Shown: piece by piece, positions 9,625-21,862 of the stretch
Layout: the number at the start of each line of letters is the position of its first letter
Position numbering within the stretch: position 1 is the stretch's first letter
NCBI GenBank assembly: GCA_032622095.1
Contig: CP136069.1
Span: forward strand, 162,305,043 to 162,369,042
Source of the DNA: Siphonodentalium dalli
Lineage: Eukaryota > Mollusca > Scaphopoda > Gadilida > Siphonodentaliidae
DNA: 64,000 nucleotides
Direction of reading: 5' to 3'
Translations under genes and position numbers: made by a program
The notes under the pieces: generated by a model
Seen by the model: the letters and a program-made list of their open reading frames with translations, nothing else
What the model was told of the DNA's origin: nothing
Databases searched by the model: none

Positions 9625-11665
9625 TGTGGACAATAATTGAATTTCTTGATCTGGAGGAAAAGAATTTGGTGTCCCGTATTTACAGAGATAGCGTTTGTCG
9701 CTCTGAAGACAGATTGTCCAAGTGTGAAGTTGGCTGACCCGGAAATAACATTTTTTCAAACGTCCATCGTGTATAAGGGGAACTGAACGTTGGTCGATGC
9801 ATCCACGAGAGATCATTTGTCTAGGCCCTGCGAATCGATTTGATTCGATACGATTCGGAATATTTCGTCTGATTCGATTCGATTCAATTCGAAATCGGCT
9901 GTCCTAATTCGAATTGTATCAAAACTTGTGGACCAGATGAATTCTCATTACTTTAATGGATAACATTGCTTTTTCGCGAAGATAGATTATGACACCAACG
10001 AAAGACCACACACACTAACACTGTTGTACAATAAGCTAAACTATACAGACCACCGAAGCAGTGCACGGCTGGTGTAACTGATCGAGCAAAATTTCATATA
10101 TGTCGAACTTCAGCTGCCTGCTTACTGACTTCATTGTTGCTTAAAGGTACGGTTGGCCTTGGCGGTGGGTATCCTGTGAACATATTTCCACCCGTCAAAA
10201 ACCGCCACAAACAGAAAGAACATAAAAATGTAGACAGACTTTGTCCGTATACAAATAAGAAATATCGCATAAACAGTATGTTATTGTCATATATTTGACC
10301 ATTGTTATGTAAACAAAAGCATAAAAAGTTACTTTTCTGGTGTTTGTTTATATTATGATGGTAAACATAAAGAGCGTTATTTGTTGGTGAATTCCTTATA
10401 TGGAACTAATAAAGAGCGTTTATGTCATTTGTGTATGATTAGCCAGTAGCATTGTGCTGTCTTCTGTAACACAATCAGACTCTAGCTTAGGTAAACTATA
10501 GTAGGTCTTTATGATAACATGCTGTTTACGCGATGGTCATGATATATATGAACGAAACTGTATGCGTTTTAATGTTTTTCAGTTTACGGTGTTTGGAACA
10601 AATATGAATATTTTCGACAATTAAGGCCTCCCGTGCCTTTAAGATACGGTTTCATTATTTTATAGCAGAGATGGCGAATGCGCAATAATTTTTTTTTAAT
10701 GCGAATTTGATCCATTATATGTATATTTACATTATATTTACCGACGATCACTTTATTGTCGTTATGAAGTAAGCAAATTGATACCGGTACGGCCACTCAG
10801 TCAAGTGATATCTACATAATCACTCTTGATACCACTGATGCAATAATTCGATTCGAGATTTGATGCGATTCGGAATCACTTGGCTGATTTGATTTTAAAT
10901 TAAAATGCCCGATTGTCAGGGACCTACGTTTGTCGCTATCAAGACATATGGTCCAACCTTGAAGTCGGCTGAACAAAGAAATAACATATTTTGGCGCGTC
11001 CATCGTAGTGGATATATAAAGTTAGCGCATACATCCTGACGTCATGGTGGGGTATCTTCCTGGTGATTTCCAACATAGTGGACAGATAAAGTAGGCCTAT
11101 ACATCCCAACATCATTGTGGGGTATCCTCCTGGGATTTCCTGTGTCGGGAACGTAGAAAGTAGACCGATACACCCCGGCATCATGAAAGGGTACATTCTT
11201 ATGGGGATAATATGTGGACAGTGTCCTGTTTCGCATATTTCGCTACGAATATAAGGTTAATATACCCATTATATGAGCTTTTCATTTAGGTGTTTAACAA
11301 CAGGAATATCCAAGAAGTTCATTCTCAATTAGAAATTCAAGGGGGTTTCAGGAATGAACAATAAACACATGTACATGCATGGTCCTGTGCATCGTCTTTA
11401 ATTCCGAATATAATATAGAACTTTTCCATGACGTTTCATAAAAGTAATATTTAAAAATATGATTATTGGGATTGCCCCCAGACTTGTCACTTATCTCACA
11501 TTGACTTCACGTTGTGATTCCACATGCATTTTTCCTATTTATTGACACATGCCTAATGCTATATTAACCGAGCAGGGGGGTTGTATCGTCAACCCTTATA
11601 GCGACACCGAAATACTATTATGTTAGCCACTGTTTGTCACTCTAGGACTTAAGTATATTTATATA
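9625..11665. repeat. Repeat-rich intron segment
   Basis: 9660-9800 and 10905-11010 are diverged copies of one sequence (shared 'gtttgtcgct', 'ggctga', 'gaaataacat', 'cgtccatcgt'). Next to each lies a 'gattcgat'-rich patch (9835-9910 and 10845-10895), itself semi-palindromic. From 11009 three degenerate tandem units of about 70 bp follow (11009, 11079 and 11148), sharing 'cat.atgg.ggggtat'. 'ttcct.atatggaa.taataaagagc' at about 10390 also occurs near 7190. No coding exon recognised. Confidence 0.6.
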
Positions 11666-13101
11666 TGTTACAGTCATTATGTCAAATCAGTCATTTGGCC
11701 AAATGCCTAAAATTTTCAGTCATTTGGTGAAATGCCTGTGACCGCCAGTCATTTGGTCAATTGCCTCAAATTTTCAGTAATTTGGCCAGGTGACTGAAAT
11801 TTACTGCCCTGAATTTGACAATTTGCCTAAATGGGAATTTTGTTTGTATAAAATATGTCAAATTGACCAAATGACTGAATTTTATTTTAGTCAATATGTC
11901 AAATTGGCCAAATGACTAAATTTTATTTTAGTCAATATGTCAAATTGGCCAAATGACTGAAAATCACTGACCTGAATTTGACAGTTTGCGATATTGGGAA
12001 TTTTATTTTTAGTCAATATGTCAAATTATGTATAAACATTACTTTTTTTGTTTTGTTGATGAAGGAAGTGTCACTGTGAACAGATCACACAAATTGACTA
12101 CTTATAATCATTAAATACAGTTCAGTCATTGTTGTGTTGTTAACTTGGTGGCCGCGATCAGATGTTGAAGGAGTTAGGCAAGAAGTTTGTCAATGTAACC
12201 AGGGAATCCATTGAGCTGTTTAAGACAATGTGCATTGACTGTCAGCGAAAACGTGTTCAACGATGATAAAGGGTGTGGTTGTTAGGCCGATCTTGTCTAA
12301 AGAGTTCTCCGGTCGCAGTCAAGTTGACCTCATCGATATGCAGTCGCTACCGCATGTTTTTTTTTCAAATGGATTATGGTGTATCAGGACCATCTGACAA
12401 AGTTATGTGTTATCCGCTCACTGACATCAAAACGAACTGCTGAGGTTGCGGCTTCTGAGTGAATCGGACATCAACGATGATAGCAGTGTGTCCCTTCGAC
12501 AAGCCATCAAAAAAGAGTCTCAACACAGTGGTCAGGGTTTCGTGAAGTGCAATTGCAATGGACCTAAGAGATTTAAGAGTAAGCGATGATCTTGTTTCAA
12601 GAATAGTGTTTTATGTAATAGTAGATGTCACAACAGTGTCAATTGTTCTAATAAATGATAATATTATATGTCACATGAGATTGTTGTGTTATAAATTTTG
12701 TGTTGCTTGTTTTGATTACTCATTTCTATTATAATAAACAAGGACAAAATTATACATGTGAAAAAGGGGGAATAACTCCACCAATACAAGTCCGACAGAC
12801 GTCATAATCGCAGGTGCACAGGTTTCCATGGTGGTTGATGTCCATGCCAAGTTTCACGGACGTTGATAAAAAAAACGACTTTGTTGCGGGTTATAATAAA
12901 TATGAAATATCGTTCAGTTATTTAAAAAAAAAAACCATTAATATTTGGCCAAATGACTGGTGATTAATTTCAGTCATCTGGCCAAATGACTGAATATTTT
13001 AGTTAATTGGCCTAATGACTGGCGGTCACAGGCATTTCACCAAATGACTGAAAATTTTAGGCATTTGGCCAAATGACTGATTTGACATATTGACTGTAAC
13101 A
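11666..13101 (+). mobile_element. Ginger-like (integrase-type) DNA transposon, internally deleted
   Basis: Both ends start TGTTACAGTCA(A/T)TATGTCAA and remain inverted repeats for about 145 bp, including several 'cagtcatttggccaaatg' motifs. The element is flanked by a 4-bp TATA direct repeat (11662-11665 and 13102-13105). TG..CA ends, long inverted repeats and a 4-bp target duplication fit the Ginger type, whose transposase is related to retroelement integrases. The interior holds a broken integrase gene (12168-12658). It sits in the first visible intron of the plus gene. The TATA duplication is low-complexity, so it is only moderate support. Confidence 0.75.
12168..12658 (+). pseudogene. Broken KRBA2/Ginger-type integrase
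   Basis: Reading in pieces, the strand shows an integrase zinc-binding tail ('FKTMCIDCQRKR'), a frameshift, 'KGVVVRPILS' and 'SQVDLIDMQS' (first catalytic Asp region of the DDE core), another shift at a T-run (12357-12365), then 'WIMVYQDHLTK' and 'SKRTAEVA'. The rest of the DDE core (second Asp and Glu) is missing. The sequence jumps to a Cys-rich end at about 12544-12655 with CNC, CFKNSVLCNSRC and similar spacing, which resembles the CXC-like tail of these proteins and also carries an in-frame TGA. At least two frameshifts and a core deletion make it inactive. Confidence 0.75.
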
Positions 13102-15919
13102 TATATACAGGTTCGGCTAATTTAAGTCGAAATGATCGGACCCTGAGGCTTACCACTGACTTCAGTACCGGATCGGCGCGCGAAGCCACCCAAAGTCATG
13201 TTCGCACACGATACCAAGTAATATTTTCCGAGTGTATCGGACTCCTGGATGTGCAACAAACCGTTTTATAATAATTTTTGTAAGACATTTTCAGCAATTA
13301 TTTCGAAACCACTAACAGACGCCTGCATAACTATTTGCTAACAAACCACTTAAATTGTTTTAACAAGATTCTAAACTTCTGAGTGTGAGCACCGTTGAAC
13401 ATCCACTAAAAAACCATGGAACGCGAATGACCACACCCATTATATTTTATTCAAATTTTCTCAACTGAAACAAATCCACGTAAACACCTAACCCATTTTT
13501 GTCAAACATTTTAAGTTTCCAACTTTGGAATAATTTATTCTGTAACCTTGTATAACCTTTCCGAATCATGGCGGCATTTGACAAACTCAATTAGAAGCTC
13601 ATAACTATCAGTACAATCATCGATAATAAACCATTAATAAACCTACAACATATCTAACCAAACCGTTATTTTTTGGACAGTAATATGCCATGTTTTAGCA
13701 ATAACTTAAATACACCATGGACCGCGTATACCTGGCTAAACTTTTTGCCAAATTACACCATCTACACAAATCTTCTAGCAAGTATTTCATGTGATATTTT
13801 TGCGAACAGTTTACTTAACCAATGCAAACTTGGTTACCAAAACCGTACCATATACTTCAAATCACGTTTCGGACATAAACACTTGACATCGTGTAGCCGC
13901 AATCAGAAGGCAATTGTCAACTACAGGGTAAAGACACAATGTTACACAATGAACAAGTTACGCACAAAACCTGCTGGATCACGCTCTGTTCACGGCGTGA
14001 TCATGTGAGCGACCTCATACGTAACAAGGCGAAAAACAAGTGTACCATAGTGGAATATCGGGGTTAATACTTTGCCTGAAAGTCGTCGCAGAGTAATTTA
14101 TTGGGACCAATTACAACCAAATTAATAAGTGAGTGGGAACGGATCAATTCAGTGAAAGCAGTATGCTGTATTACTGGTCTGGGAAGTATAGCGTATCGTA
14201 GGTTTACGACAGGTCATGTGACAGGGAAGTACGGGGTGGAATAAATACGTATGTCGGCCTCAGACCGGCGCTTTTTGGTCGTACGAAGGAACCGAATAAC
14301 CACACGACAGACTTTCAGGCAAATTCTCAAACTGCTTGGGTCTTAGGAAATTGTTGTGGTATTCATATATTGTACATTATATGCTGGATCCAATAATGAT
14401 TGTGAAACATATACACTGTCTGAACCAGCGTTACCCAATGGGAGCCAACGATCTACGGCCTACTATAGGACACAAGCAATATGTGCATAATACATCATAT
14501 AACAATCCGAATACTACATGTTTAGTATTTTGACTGACAAGCCTTCGATAAATTTCAACAATAATTATCAATTAACACCAATTATATATAGCACCATATA
14601 ATTGAGGATTGCTATGTTTTGTCAAAAGCAGATATGGGAACTAATCTGTGGTTGAATAACCTGGATAAACAAATTACATGTATTAATTCCTCAGAAAGTA
14701 GAACTTCGTGAGTGATATTCCAGAACATTTGAACCACGAAATCTGAACTTGGAGATATCAACCACACACAGTCTGGTGCATTTCAGAATGTTCTCTTGCT
14801 GTCACACATGTTCGTGCCAAACAGACCATAAACTAATATTTTGATGTCAAATCAGTGCGTTCTGGACACAACAAACCAGCTGAGAGAAAGCTTGCCCCAG
14901 TTCTGTGCATTATCTTTTCACCTATAAATTGATTAACTAGTTGAATTGTGAAGCGAGTTGTGACACTTCATGGGCTTATATGCTCCATTTTAAAATATGC
15001 GACAAGGCACTATATTGTAGCTGGGCCTAAGTGACCCCATCAAATCAAACTAGCAATAAATACTTTCACATTTTGGTTTGCCCAAAATCAATAAGTAAAC
15101 TAACATTAAACTATAATTGACACAACACTCGAATAGTCATTGTTGTGCGAATCAGTCCAATCTAAGGCTAATAAGCTAACAAAACACCTGAACATTATTT
15201 CCAGCGAACATTTTTACGCTAATTGACACAATTTAAGCCTTCAATAACCTCTTAATTTCAAAACTCCAGCCGACCAACAACACCCTAGAAACAATAATTC
15301 AAGTAAAGAAATTTGTGTATCGATTTCATTGTCCCCGCAACACGTTATCACATCAGTATAATGTTCATAATTCAACAGGATGCTTAACCGCTGTTAATCG
15401 TTAATCAGGATTCATTCCCAATCTTTAATGGTTATGGAAATTCAAATAAAAGGCTGGTATGCTATCGACTTTGATGGCGACAAATTGTGGTATGAGATGG
15501 CTACTTTAGCCCTTTTTAGACAATAATAATAAAACAATAATATAATTTATAAATATTTATATTTACACTTTACTAGCCCATTAATTAGTATTACAATTTA
15601 TGAAAGTATGTATACAAGGAGGGACTTTTCTTTGTAATTGAATGATGCACATAATACCCCCGCTTCAAATTTCCCAAAGAAATATAATAATCTAATGATA
15701 ATCTGAATATATTTAATTTACATTGCCTTAACAGAACATGCTTACATATGACTCAGTGAGACATAAGTATCTACCAATGCCGAGTGATCAGATATATAAA
15801 AGGTTAAAGATAGTTTATCACTTCCTACAACATTCAGTTTATGATAAGATAGAATCAGGGACACCTGTCCAGAATGCTTAAGATTTTCCTAATGTGAGTT
15901 GTTATACTATCAATTCTAG
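13102..15919. other. Rest of first visible intron of the plus gene
   Basis: AT-rich sequence with no clear repeat structure. A 111-codon open frame at 13673-14008 and a 65-codon one at 14336-14533 have no recognisable features and no counterpart in the much shorter minus-gene intron. Confidence 0.5.
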
Positions 15920-16198
15920 GATCTGAACCAGCCAGCACATATGAAGGCAACGTTACAGTCACATATTCACTGAATTTATGCTCTAACAACGGTAATGGTG
16001 TTAGCGGTCAGCTAACTCCCACTCTGGACGAACTGCAATGCAAGAAACATAACAAATGTCGCTACAGTGTCAACGCTTGTGGCCATGAGAGCCACCGACG
16101 TAGTAAACGTTCAGTTGATGACGATACAGAAATAACAATTCACTTCGAGTCTGCCATGGACTCTCTATCAACAGAGTGGTCTCATGATCCAGCTCTAC
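15920..16198 (+). CDS. Plus gene, exon: unnamed Cys-containing module, part 1
   Basis: The exon begins after 'caattctag' and ends before GTTAGT; 279 bp, phase 1-1, 93 codons. It encodes a beta-rich stretch ('YEGNVTVTYSLNLC'), then 'DELQCKKHNKCRYSVNAC' (four Cys in all), a basic run HESHRRSKRS, and a predicted strand/helix ending 'FESAMDSLSTEW'. I do not know a named family for it. It sits between a sushi and GCC2_GCC3 domains, as a poorly named region does in polydom-like proteins. RSKR-S fits the furin consensus R-X-K/R-R; the minus copy has L at P4 and lacks it. N-V-T is a potential glycosylation site. The start is fixed by the acceptor and by conservation in the minus copy. Confidence 0.85.
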
Positions 16199-18563
16199 GT
16201 TAGTATATATATATTTAGTTTGTGGTGACTGTTGTCAGCTACGTAAGTTGATTAGTTAGGTTTGAGTCTTATATAATTGTGGCCATATCTATCAGACATA
16301 CGGCAAAGTGTTGATCACTAACCAAAATAAGAGTATTATAATGGTATTTACATGCACTCTTGTGGCAATAACGAATTGTGCACCGGCTATCTACTGTGAA
16401 AAATCCTATAATTCCTTTACAACCATAATTATTTAGAAATACCACCCTTGACCATGTATTATGTTATTTGAATAGATAATACCTACTATATGCTCAATGG
16501 TAAATTTATCTTCATTTTATGTCGATGCAAACAACAAAATCAATTGATTAATCGCTGGCAAACCACACAATCAGCCACAAAGTTCGAGCAGATATTTAAT
16601 CTGGCGACAGTGTTGCTCCCAAATTACGACATACATATTATCATGAAATGATTACAATGTGAGTGAAAATACGCGCAGTATTATCCAGAGTAAGACGACA
16701 ATATAGCGAGAGAATGCCTATGCAGGCTCAGCAGTATTAGCGGGTCTCATAACATGGAGCATTATTCGGACTATTATTATTTTGTTTGCATCACAAAGTT
16801 AATAGACTATCTATATAAAGTGACGAAAAGGTGTAATGGTGTGAATACGCCTCAAAGTGCGTTGCAATTCAAGTTGAATATTTGTCACAAAAACACGCAT
16901 TCTGAATGGTCTAGAGTTGCTAACTTTAGTTTTATATTCACCCGCAACTATCACTGATCGGTTAACATATTGTGAATGGAGCATTGCGTCATGTTAACGA
17001 GCGTAAAATATGCAACCAGCAGCCACGAGTCGCAATATCAACCGCTCAGAGTGTACTATATATAACGTTTGACAGTATGTTGTTCCGGCGCAGTTCCGAG
17101 TAAACGGATGGAACCCTACCCAGATATGAGATCACCGGAAAAGGGATATCTCACTTCTTGACATTTAATACCGATAAAAAGCTCATTTCGTGCAGTGTCT
17201 TTCAATTTTGTTGGTGGATAAATGGAGATAAAGGTACCCTCTTTCGTTAGATATGGGGATTCATGCATGAAAACAATTTTGTCAACTCGCTGGCTTGTAG
17301 TTGTTTTTATGCTCGAATATCCAACTCAACAGAGTACGTTTATGTCCTAATTAATATATTGTTTCACATGAAATATTATGTCGAACACCAGTGAGAATGG
17401 GAATCTTTCTATTCCTCAGAGGCATTTGATAATTTACAATCAGCGTAACCATTTCTATACTAAATGTATTCTCCCAATCAGTTATACAAGTATGATACTG
17501 GAATGATCCACTATTCATCTGGAGGGGTTTTCAGGAAACTTATGGTCGTTTGTTGAACTTACTTGAATATTTACCACAGTACTACTTGTCAATGAGTATT
17601 TAGTATCGAAATGGGTAAGTAATGATAAAGCAAGGTATATTAATAGCAACCACCAGGGGTACTTATACCTTAGGCAGGTGAATTACGTCATATATTTTTT
17701 CTATATCCATCAGTATCCATCAGTGATTTTTTTTAGATCGCGGGTATGGATTTTGGAGAAATTATCACGTGACTTCCGGTTAGGAACAGTGTGGAGATTG
17801 CAAAAAACGCGGAATTGGGAATAAAGCATCGCGACGAAAATGAAAGTAACTAAATCACAACGAAGAATTCACATGTGATTCAGGTCTATTAATTTAAATT
17901 AGACCAATTTCTTTGGTTCGCTTAATGAAATCGAAAAATAAAGACGTCGTGACACGGCTTCTGACGTCATTTTTGATTTGTGGGCCAGAATCCAGACAAG
18001 ATTGCACAAACCACGACACGTCCTGTCAAGTCAAGTTGACATCTCTTCTCCGTCGTGATCACTGCGTGATGTTACATAAATTATTCTTAGCACTATGTCG
18101 CCGATAAAAAGGCAAATTTGAGGCACAGCATGTGTGGTTGCTCCACGTGTCACGTACGATTCATATTAAAACAAGCCTGTCTATACGCTTTCGATCAAGC
18201 TAGGCCATTTTCCTAAACTAATTTTAAGTGACTTAACTGTACACGAGTTTGTATAAGACAACAAGATCATGCCATGAATCTCTATGACTATGCCCGTATA
18301 GATCATTTTCCACCAGTCAAAACCTGGTAACTTTATGAAGATCTGAAGTAAAGATTTTTTCCAGTAAATACTGTTCCACAATATTATATTTTACGTCAGG
18401 TGATGGTCAAGCTCAAGCTTACATGGTCTAAATACTTTTGTGAGCTGATTTCGCTTTCAAACGCTTATGATCATACAATTTCCCCGGGTAATCAATTCAT
18501 GTTCATTTTGTATTGACTCACAAAAACCGTCTTTCTTTCAAACTGTATATACTATACACTTAG
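16199..18563. other. Intron of plus gene
   Basis: GT-AG intron, 2.4 kb against 0.9 kb in the minus gene. 17437-17610 is a copy of a dispersed repeat ('actaaatgtattct', 'cagttatacaag', 'tattcatctggaggg', 'gagtatttagtat'). No further exon recognised. Confidence 0.6.
17437..17610 (+). repeat. Dispersed intron repeat R1, copy
   Basis: Same order of blocks as copies at 19478, 20905, 23735 and 63782 (plus orientation): 'ctaaatg.attct', 'cagtta.acaagtat', 'tattcatctggagggg..ttcagg', then a 'cgtttgttgaactt' block and 'caatgagtatttagtat'. Confidence 0.65.
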
Positions 18564-18755
18564 GTGCCATCGAGGTTAACGAGACACTGGAAACATTAAT
18601 ATCCATGGAGGATTCTGTATACGACCTGTTGAACAACACGGACACCTACCTGACATTGAATGTGGATGGCACGGCGTACACGCCCACATCAGCAGCCCTA
18701 ACGGAAGCTTTGATTGTGTGCCAAGAAGGATCTGTGAGCTGGGACAGCTTATGTG
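18564..18755 (+). CDS. Plus gene, exon: unnamed module, part 2
   Basis: The exon begins after 'atacacttag' and ends before GTGAGT; 192 bp, phase 1-1, 64 codons. It encodes 'ETLETLISMEDSVYDLLNNT' then a short beta-strand region, 'LNVDGTAYTP', and 'ALIVCQEGSVSWDSLCG'. The last two cysteines lead directly into the CPVG start of the next exon, so this exon closes the unnamed module and opens the Cys-rich stalk. Two N-glycosylation sequons (NET, NNT) support an extracellular place. The minus copy differs at only a few residues. Function unknown. Confidence 0.85.
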
Positions 18756-20221
18756 GTGAGTTTGGTGACCTTCTGCACACATGCGACTGTATGCATTCCG
18801 CTTGTGTTTGGGGACATGCAGACAGCAGTCAAAATTCTCAACAGTTGAAATTCCATACCTGACCCAATACTAGGTTGAAATTGTTTTCGTAGTTTTATTT
18901 TCCAACAATTTTCTAGTGGGGAATGAGTTGTTTTTAGACCAACATTTGCATATTTTTCTACCGTTGGTCAAAATTCTGGACTGATATGGTCATCAGTTGA
19001 ATGGAACTTCTCCAACCTTAGTGGGTTGTCAGGTTGGAAATTTCCAACTCTTGGAAATCTTGATGCATTCTAGATGCTAGGATTTTAGAACTTCATGTTT
19101 CAAATGTTATCACATAATTATGGTCGGTATGGTGTGTCCTGGTCCTCCCTCGGTAGCCAGTCAAAAACTGCTAATTAATTTAAGAAAAACAGATTGGGGT
19201 GTAAATTTGCCTGAAGTTAGACAATATATATTAGGAGGTTGCAATTTTTAGGTTCACATCTTAAACTTTTCACACTAGTCCCAGTTGATTTTCTTTCAGG
19301 CCCGTGGTGGGGAACAGTTGGAAAAAATCGAAGCCCAACTTGTATTTTGATCTGTTTCAAGGGTGGCGGTGCAGTGGAAATTCCAAGGTGGACACCCAAA
19401 CAAATATCTCTATCCACGTCGCTGCGTGTTTGTTCACTAAACATGGTTGTCGATGTGTTACCATTTAGTTGAGGAATCTCTGTATTAACCATTTGTTTAC
19501 TGAATGGATACTTCTACCGAGTTACAAAAGTATATATCGGAATGGTTCATTATTCAGTTGGAGGGATATTCAGAAAACAAAAGCAGACGGCAGACAGGCG
19601 AAAATATAATACAAGTGCAGAATTATTCATTTTCATTTAGCATACAGGATTGGTAAGAAATGTTCAGATAATTTCTATATGGGCACATGTTATTATGATT
19701 CAAGATTTTACACAGGTTAATCTCAGTCGATTTCCACTTGCCTCTGTTGACTAATTCCCATTGCCTCCTTAAAATAATTGTAAAGCAAGGCTCAGTTGGT
19801 AGTTAAAGGTACAATGGGCCAGCTTACTTAAATTGCCATCAATTACATTCGTTATCCACCATACAACAACATGCACAATAAAACAATTATGTGATAATAA
19901 TGTCAGGCACTGTCTGCAACATTTTACCTTTGAGTCATAAGTTCGGACGCCCGTCTGCCCAACCCATCCTGAAAGGATAACTAATACACTCACATAAACA
20001 GATATGTATTATATAGATACGCGTGTGTGAACCGTGGCGCTGTATAGTCACATAACCTCGAAGTTTTAAAGGATATAAATAATCCTACTAATAGGGGCGA
20101 ATTGGTTGATATCCAGAACAATAGAAAACAACACTCATTTTATTAGTTAAATGCCATTCTGTGTATTTGTGCAGGTGCACTGCGTACACTTGAACACAAA
20201 TTACATTGTTGTTGTCTGTAG
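18756..20221. other. Intron of plus gene
   Basis: GT-AG intron. Includes dispersed repeat R1 at 19478-19680. The last 500 bp (for example 'gatatccagaacaatagaaa' near 20110) match the minus-gene intron in reverse orientation. Open frames of 77-91 codons on both strands at 19217-19492 are not conserved there. Confidence 0.6.
19478..19680 (+). repeat. Dispersed intron repeat R1, copy
   Basis: Blocks 'ctgtattaacc', 'tactgaatggata', 'gttacaaaagtatat', 'tattcagttggagggatattcag', 'cagacaggcgaaaatataatac' and 'gaaatgttcagataa' in the R1 order. The copy at 56050-56290 lies in the equivalent intron of the minus gene. Confidence 0.7.
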
Positions 20222-20377
20222 CTGTGTGTCCAGTTGGGACAATGGCGGCTGGTGGCGTTTGCTTTCCATGTGAAATTGGACAATACCAGGACCAGGATGG
20301 ATCGACAACGTGCAAGTACTGTCCGGACGGAACCACATCGGTGGACGACAACCGCATCAGTGTGGAGGAGTGTACAG
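20222..20377 (+). CDS. Plus gene, exon: first GCC2_GCC3 (ephrin-receptor-like) domain
   Basis: The exon begins after 'gttgtctgtag' and ends before GTCAGA; 156 bp, phase 1-1, 52 codons. Cysteine pattern: CPVG...C-FP-C-EIGQYQDQDGSTT-C-KY-C-PDGTTS...C. This 'CxxG.Y....G...CxxCPxG' rhythm is the GCC2_GCC3/ephrin-receptor-like Cys-rich fold, used as a rigid extracellular spacer in polydom, ephrin receptors and many invertebrate surface proteins. The Cys-rich run is contiguous with the preceding and following exons because all introns are phase 1. The minus copy (55196-55351) keeps every cysteine. Confidence 0.9.
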
Positions 20378-20904
20378 GTCAGAAACACTATCTTCTCACA
20401 CAATATCACAGATGGCCCGTCCGATATCACACTATACAGCAATTGACATGTGTTATATATATACACCAGAAGTAACTAGATCATACCCACGAACCTATTA
20501 ACAGGAGTTTTCAGTGGAAATATATCAACCTTTAAAGGAGGAACACGGCTTGAATTTTGTCAGGCGAGAAAAATGTCCAATGATCGTCTCTTTTAACTTT
20601 AAGACACTAATCGGCAGATAATAAAGGGCATACTCAATTGTGAGCATATGTGCTTGTTTTACACGTATTACCTATGGGTGAATTATGTGTTTTCGCGATG
20701 ACTATAATATGCATGATGGTGATTGCAAGTATTTTCATTTCTCATTTGCCTGGTAAGCATTAATTTGGCTCAAGAATTCGGTGTCAAATCAGACAGGTCA
20801 TCTTTAGCCACATGCACGATAGTTATATATGATATAGCTATGTATGCTTCTCATATGCACTGCATGTTGACCCGCCTCCTATGAATGGTTCTTTCCCAAT
20901 ATTC

Positions 20905-21060
20905 AGAGCACAACTGCTTTAGCCATTTCTTGCTGAATGGATTATCCCATGTTCAGTTATAAAATTAAACATTGTAGTGGTCTAATATTCATCTGGAGGG
21001 ACATATAACCAGGGGACAGCCAGATAAATAGATAATATAATGGATTAAAATGCACCAGGA
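20905..21060 (+). repeat. Dispersed intron repeat R1, copy
   Basis: Blocks 'ctgaatggattatccc', 'cagttataaaatta', 'taatattcatctggagggac' and 'ggggacagccagataaatagataatataa' in R1 order. No copy seen in the equivalent minus intron. Confidence 0.65.
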
Positions 21061-21567
21061 GACACACGTGATACACATTTAAAAACTTAATGATTAGCTG
21101 GGGAATAGCTGCTATTACGGCCTCCTTTTTAACTGTTTACTGCTTTGTTTTTTTTCAATCTAACAGTCCCGACCTAGCAATCGGCATGTCGGCGCACATT
21201 TATTTAGTTTCCACTCTGGCTAAACCTATTTTACACTTTGTGTTAATGACTTTGGTGCCATGTGAAGTGCTTTATTGTGTTGCTTTGCTTTTTGTTATTT
21301 CATTATTTTGTATAGCTTTTGTTCTAGTTGTAGATTTTTCAATGATCATATATGGTTTTTCAATTTATCATAGTTTGTAAAGAAATTAGCAAATTCAGAG
21401 TGCCAAATTCTTGGCCCAAAAATGTTATTGTCATCGCAAACCCTAAACCCGACCCTTCACAAGTGTATACACCCACCCCTGATTACTGATTAAGTTGTCC
21501 TGTTGAATACTGGTGGGTGATACTGAATTTATATGATGTTGGTATGTCCTGCTGAATTACTATGATG

Positions 21568-21862
21568 TTGGTAGGGCAAACTGATGCTGTTAAGAAAAAG
21601 TACCGTTATTTTCATAAATTTGTCAGATTTGCAGTCTTTGGCTAATCGAAGGCAGTGCCTGTATGAACCATTCAAGAATATTTATATTTTTAATATTAAT
21701 GGTGGCACTGCAACACAACAGGGTTATAGCATCCAAATTGTGGTCGGTTTGCAACAACCAACACAGCAATAAATAACATATATCATTAAAATATTTCTAA
21801 ATATACATGTTTTAATGTTACTTTTTCTTAACAGCATCAGTTACCCTACCACCATCATCGCA
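21568..21862. mobile_element. Foldback MITE, family B, copy 1
   Basis: Left 'ggtagggcaaactgatgctg' continuing 'ttaagaaaaagtac' is the reverse complement of the right 'ttaacagcatcagttaccct', with about 33 bp of good pairing. Unit of about 295 bp with no coding capacity. Copy 2 lies at 51778-52085 in the same orientation. Confidence 0.7.

Noticed and set aside
13673..14008. 111-codon open frame as a gene in the intron
   Set aside because: No motif, no splice context, and no counterpart in the paralogous intron.
20088..20466. Minus-strand open frames of 89 and 107 codons
   Set aside because: Antisense shadow of the conserved GCC2_GCC3 exon; the equivalent shadow at 55.1-55.5 kb has the same origin.
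21090..21380. 96-codon hydrophobic open frame (possible membrane protein)
   Set aside because: T-rich repeat sequence; the second copy of the block (51.5 kb) does not keep the frame open.
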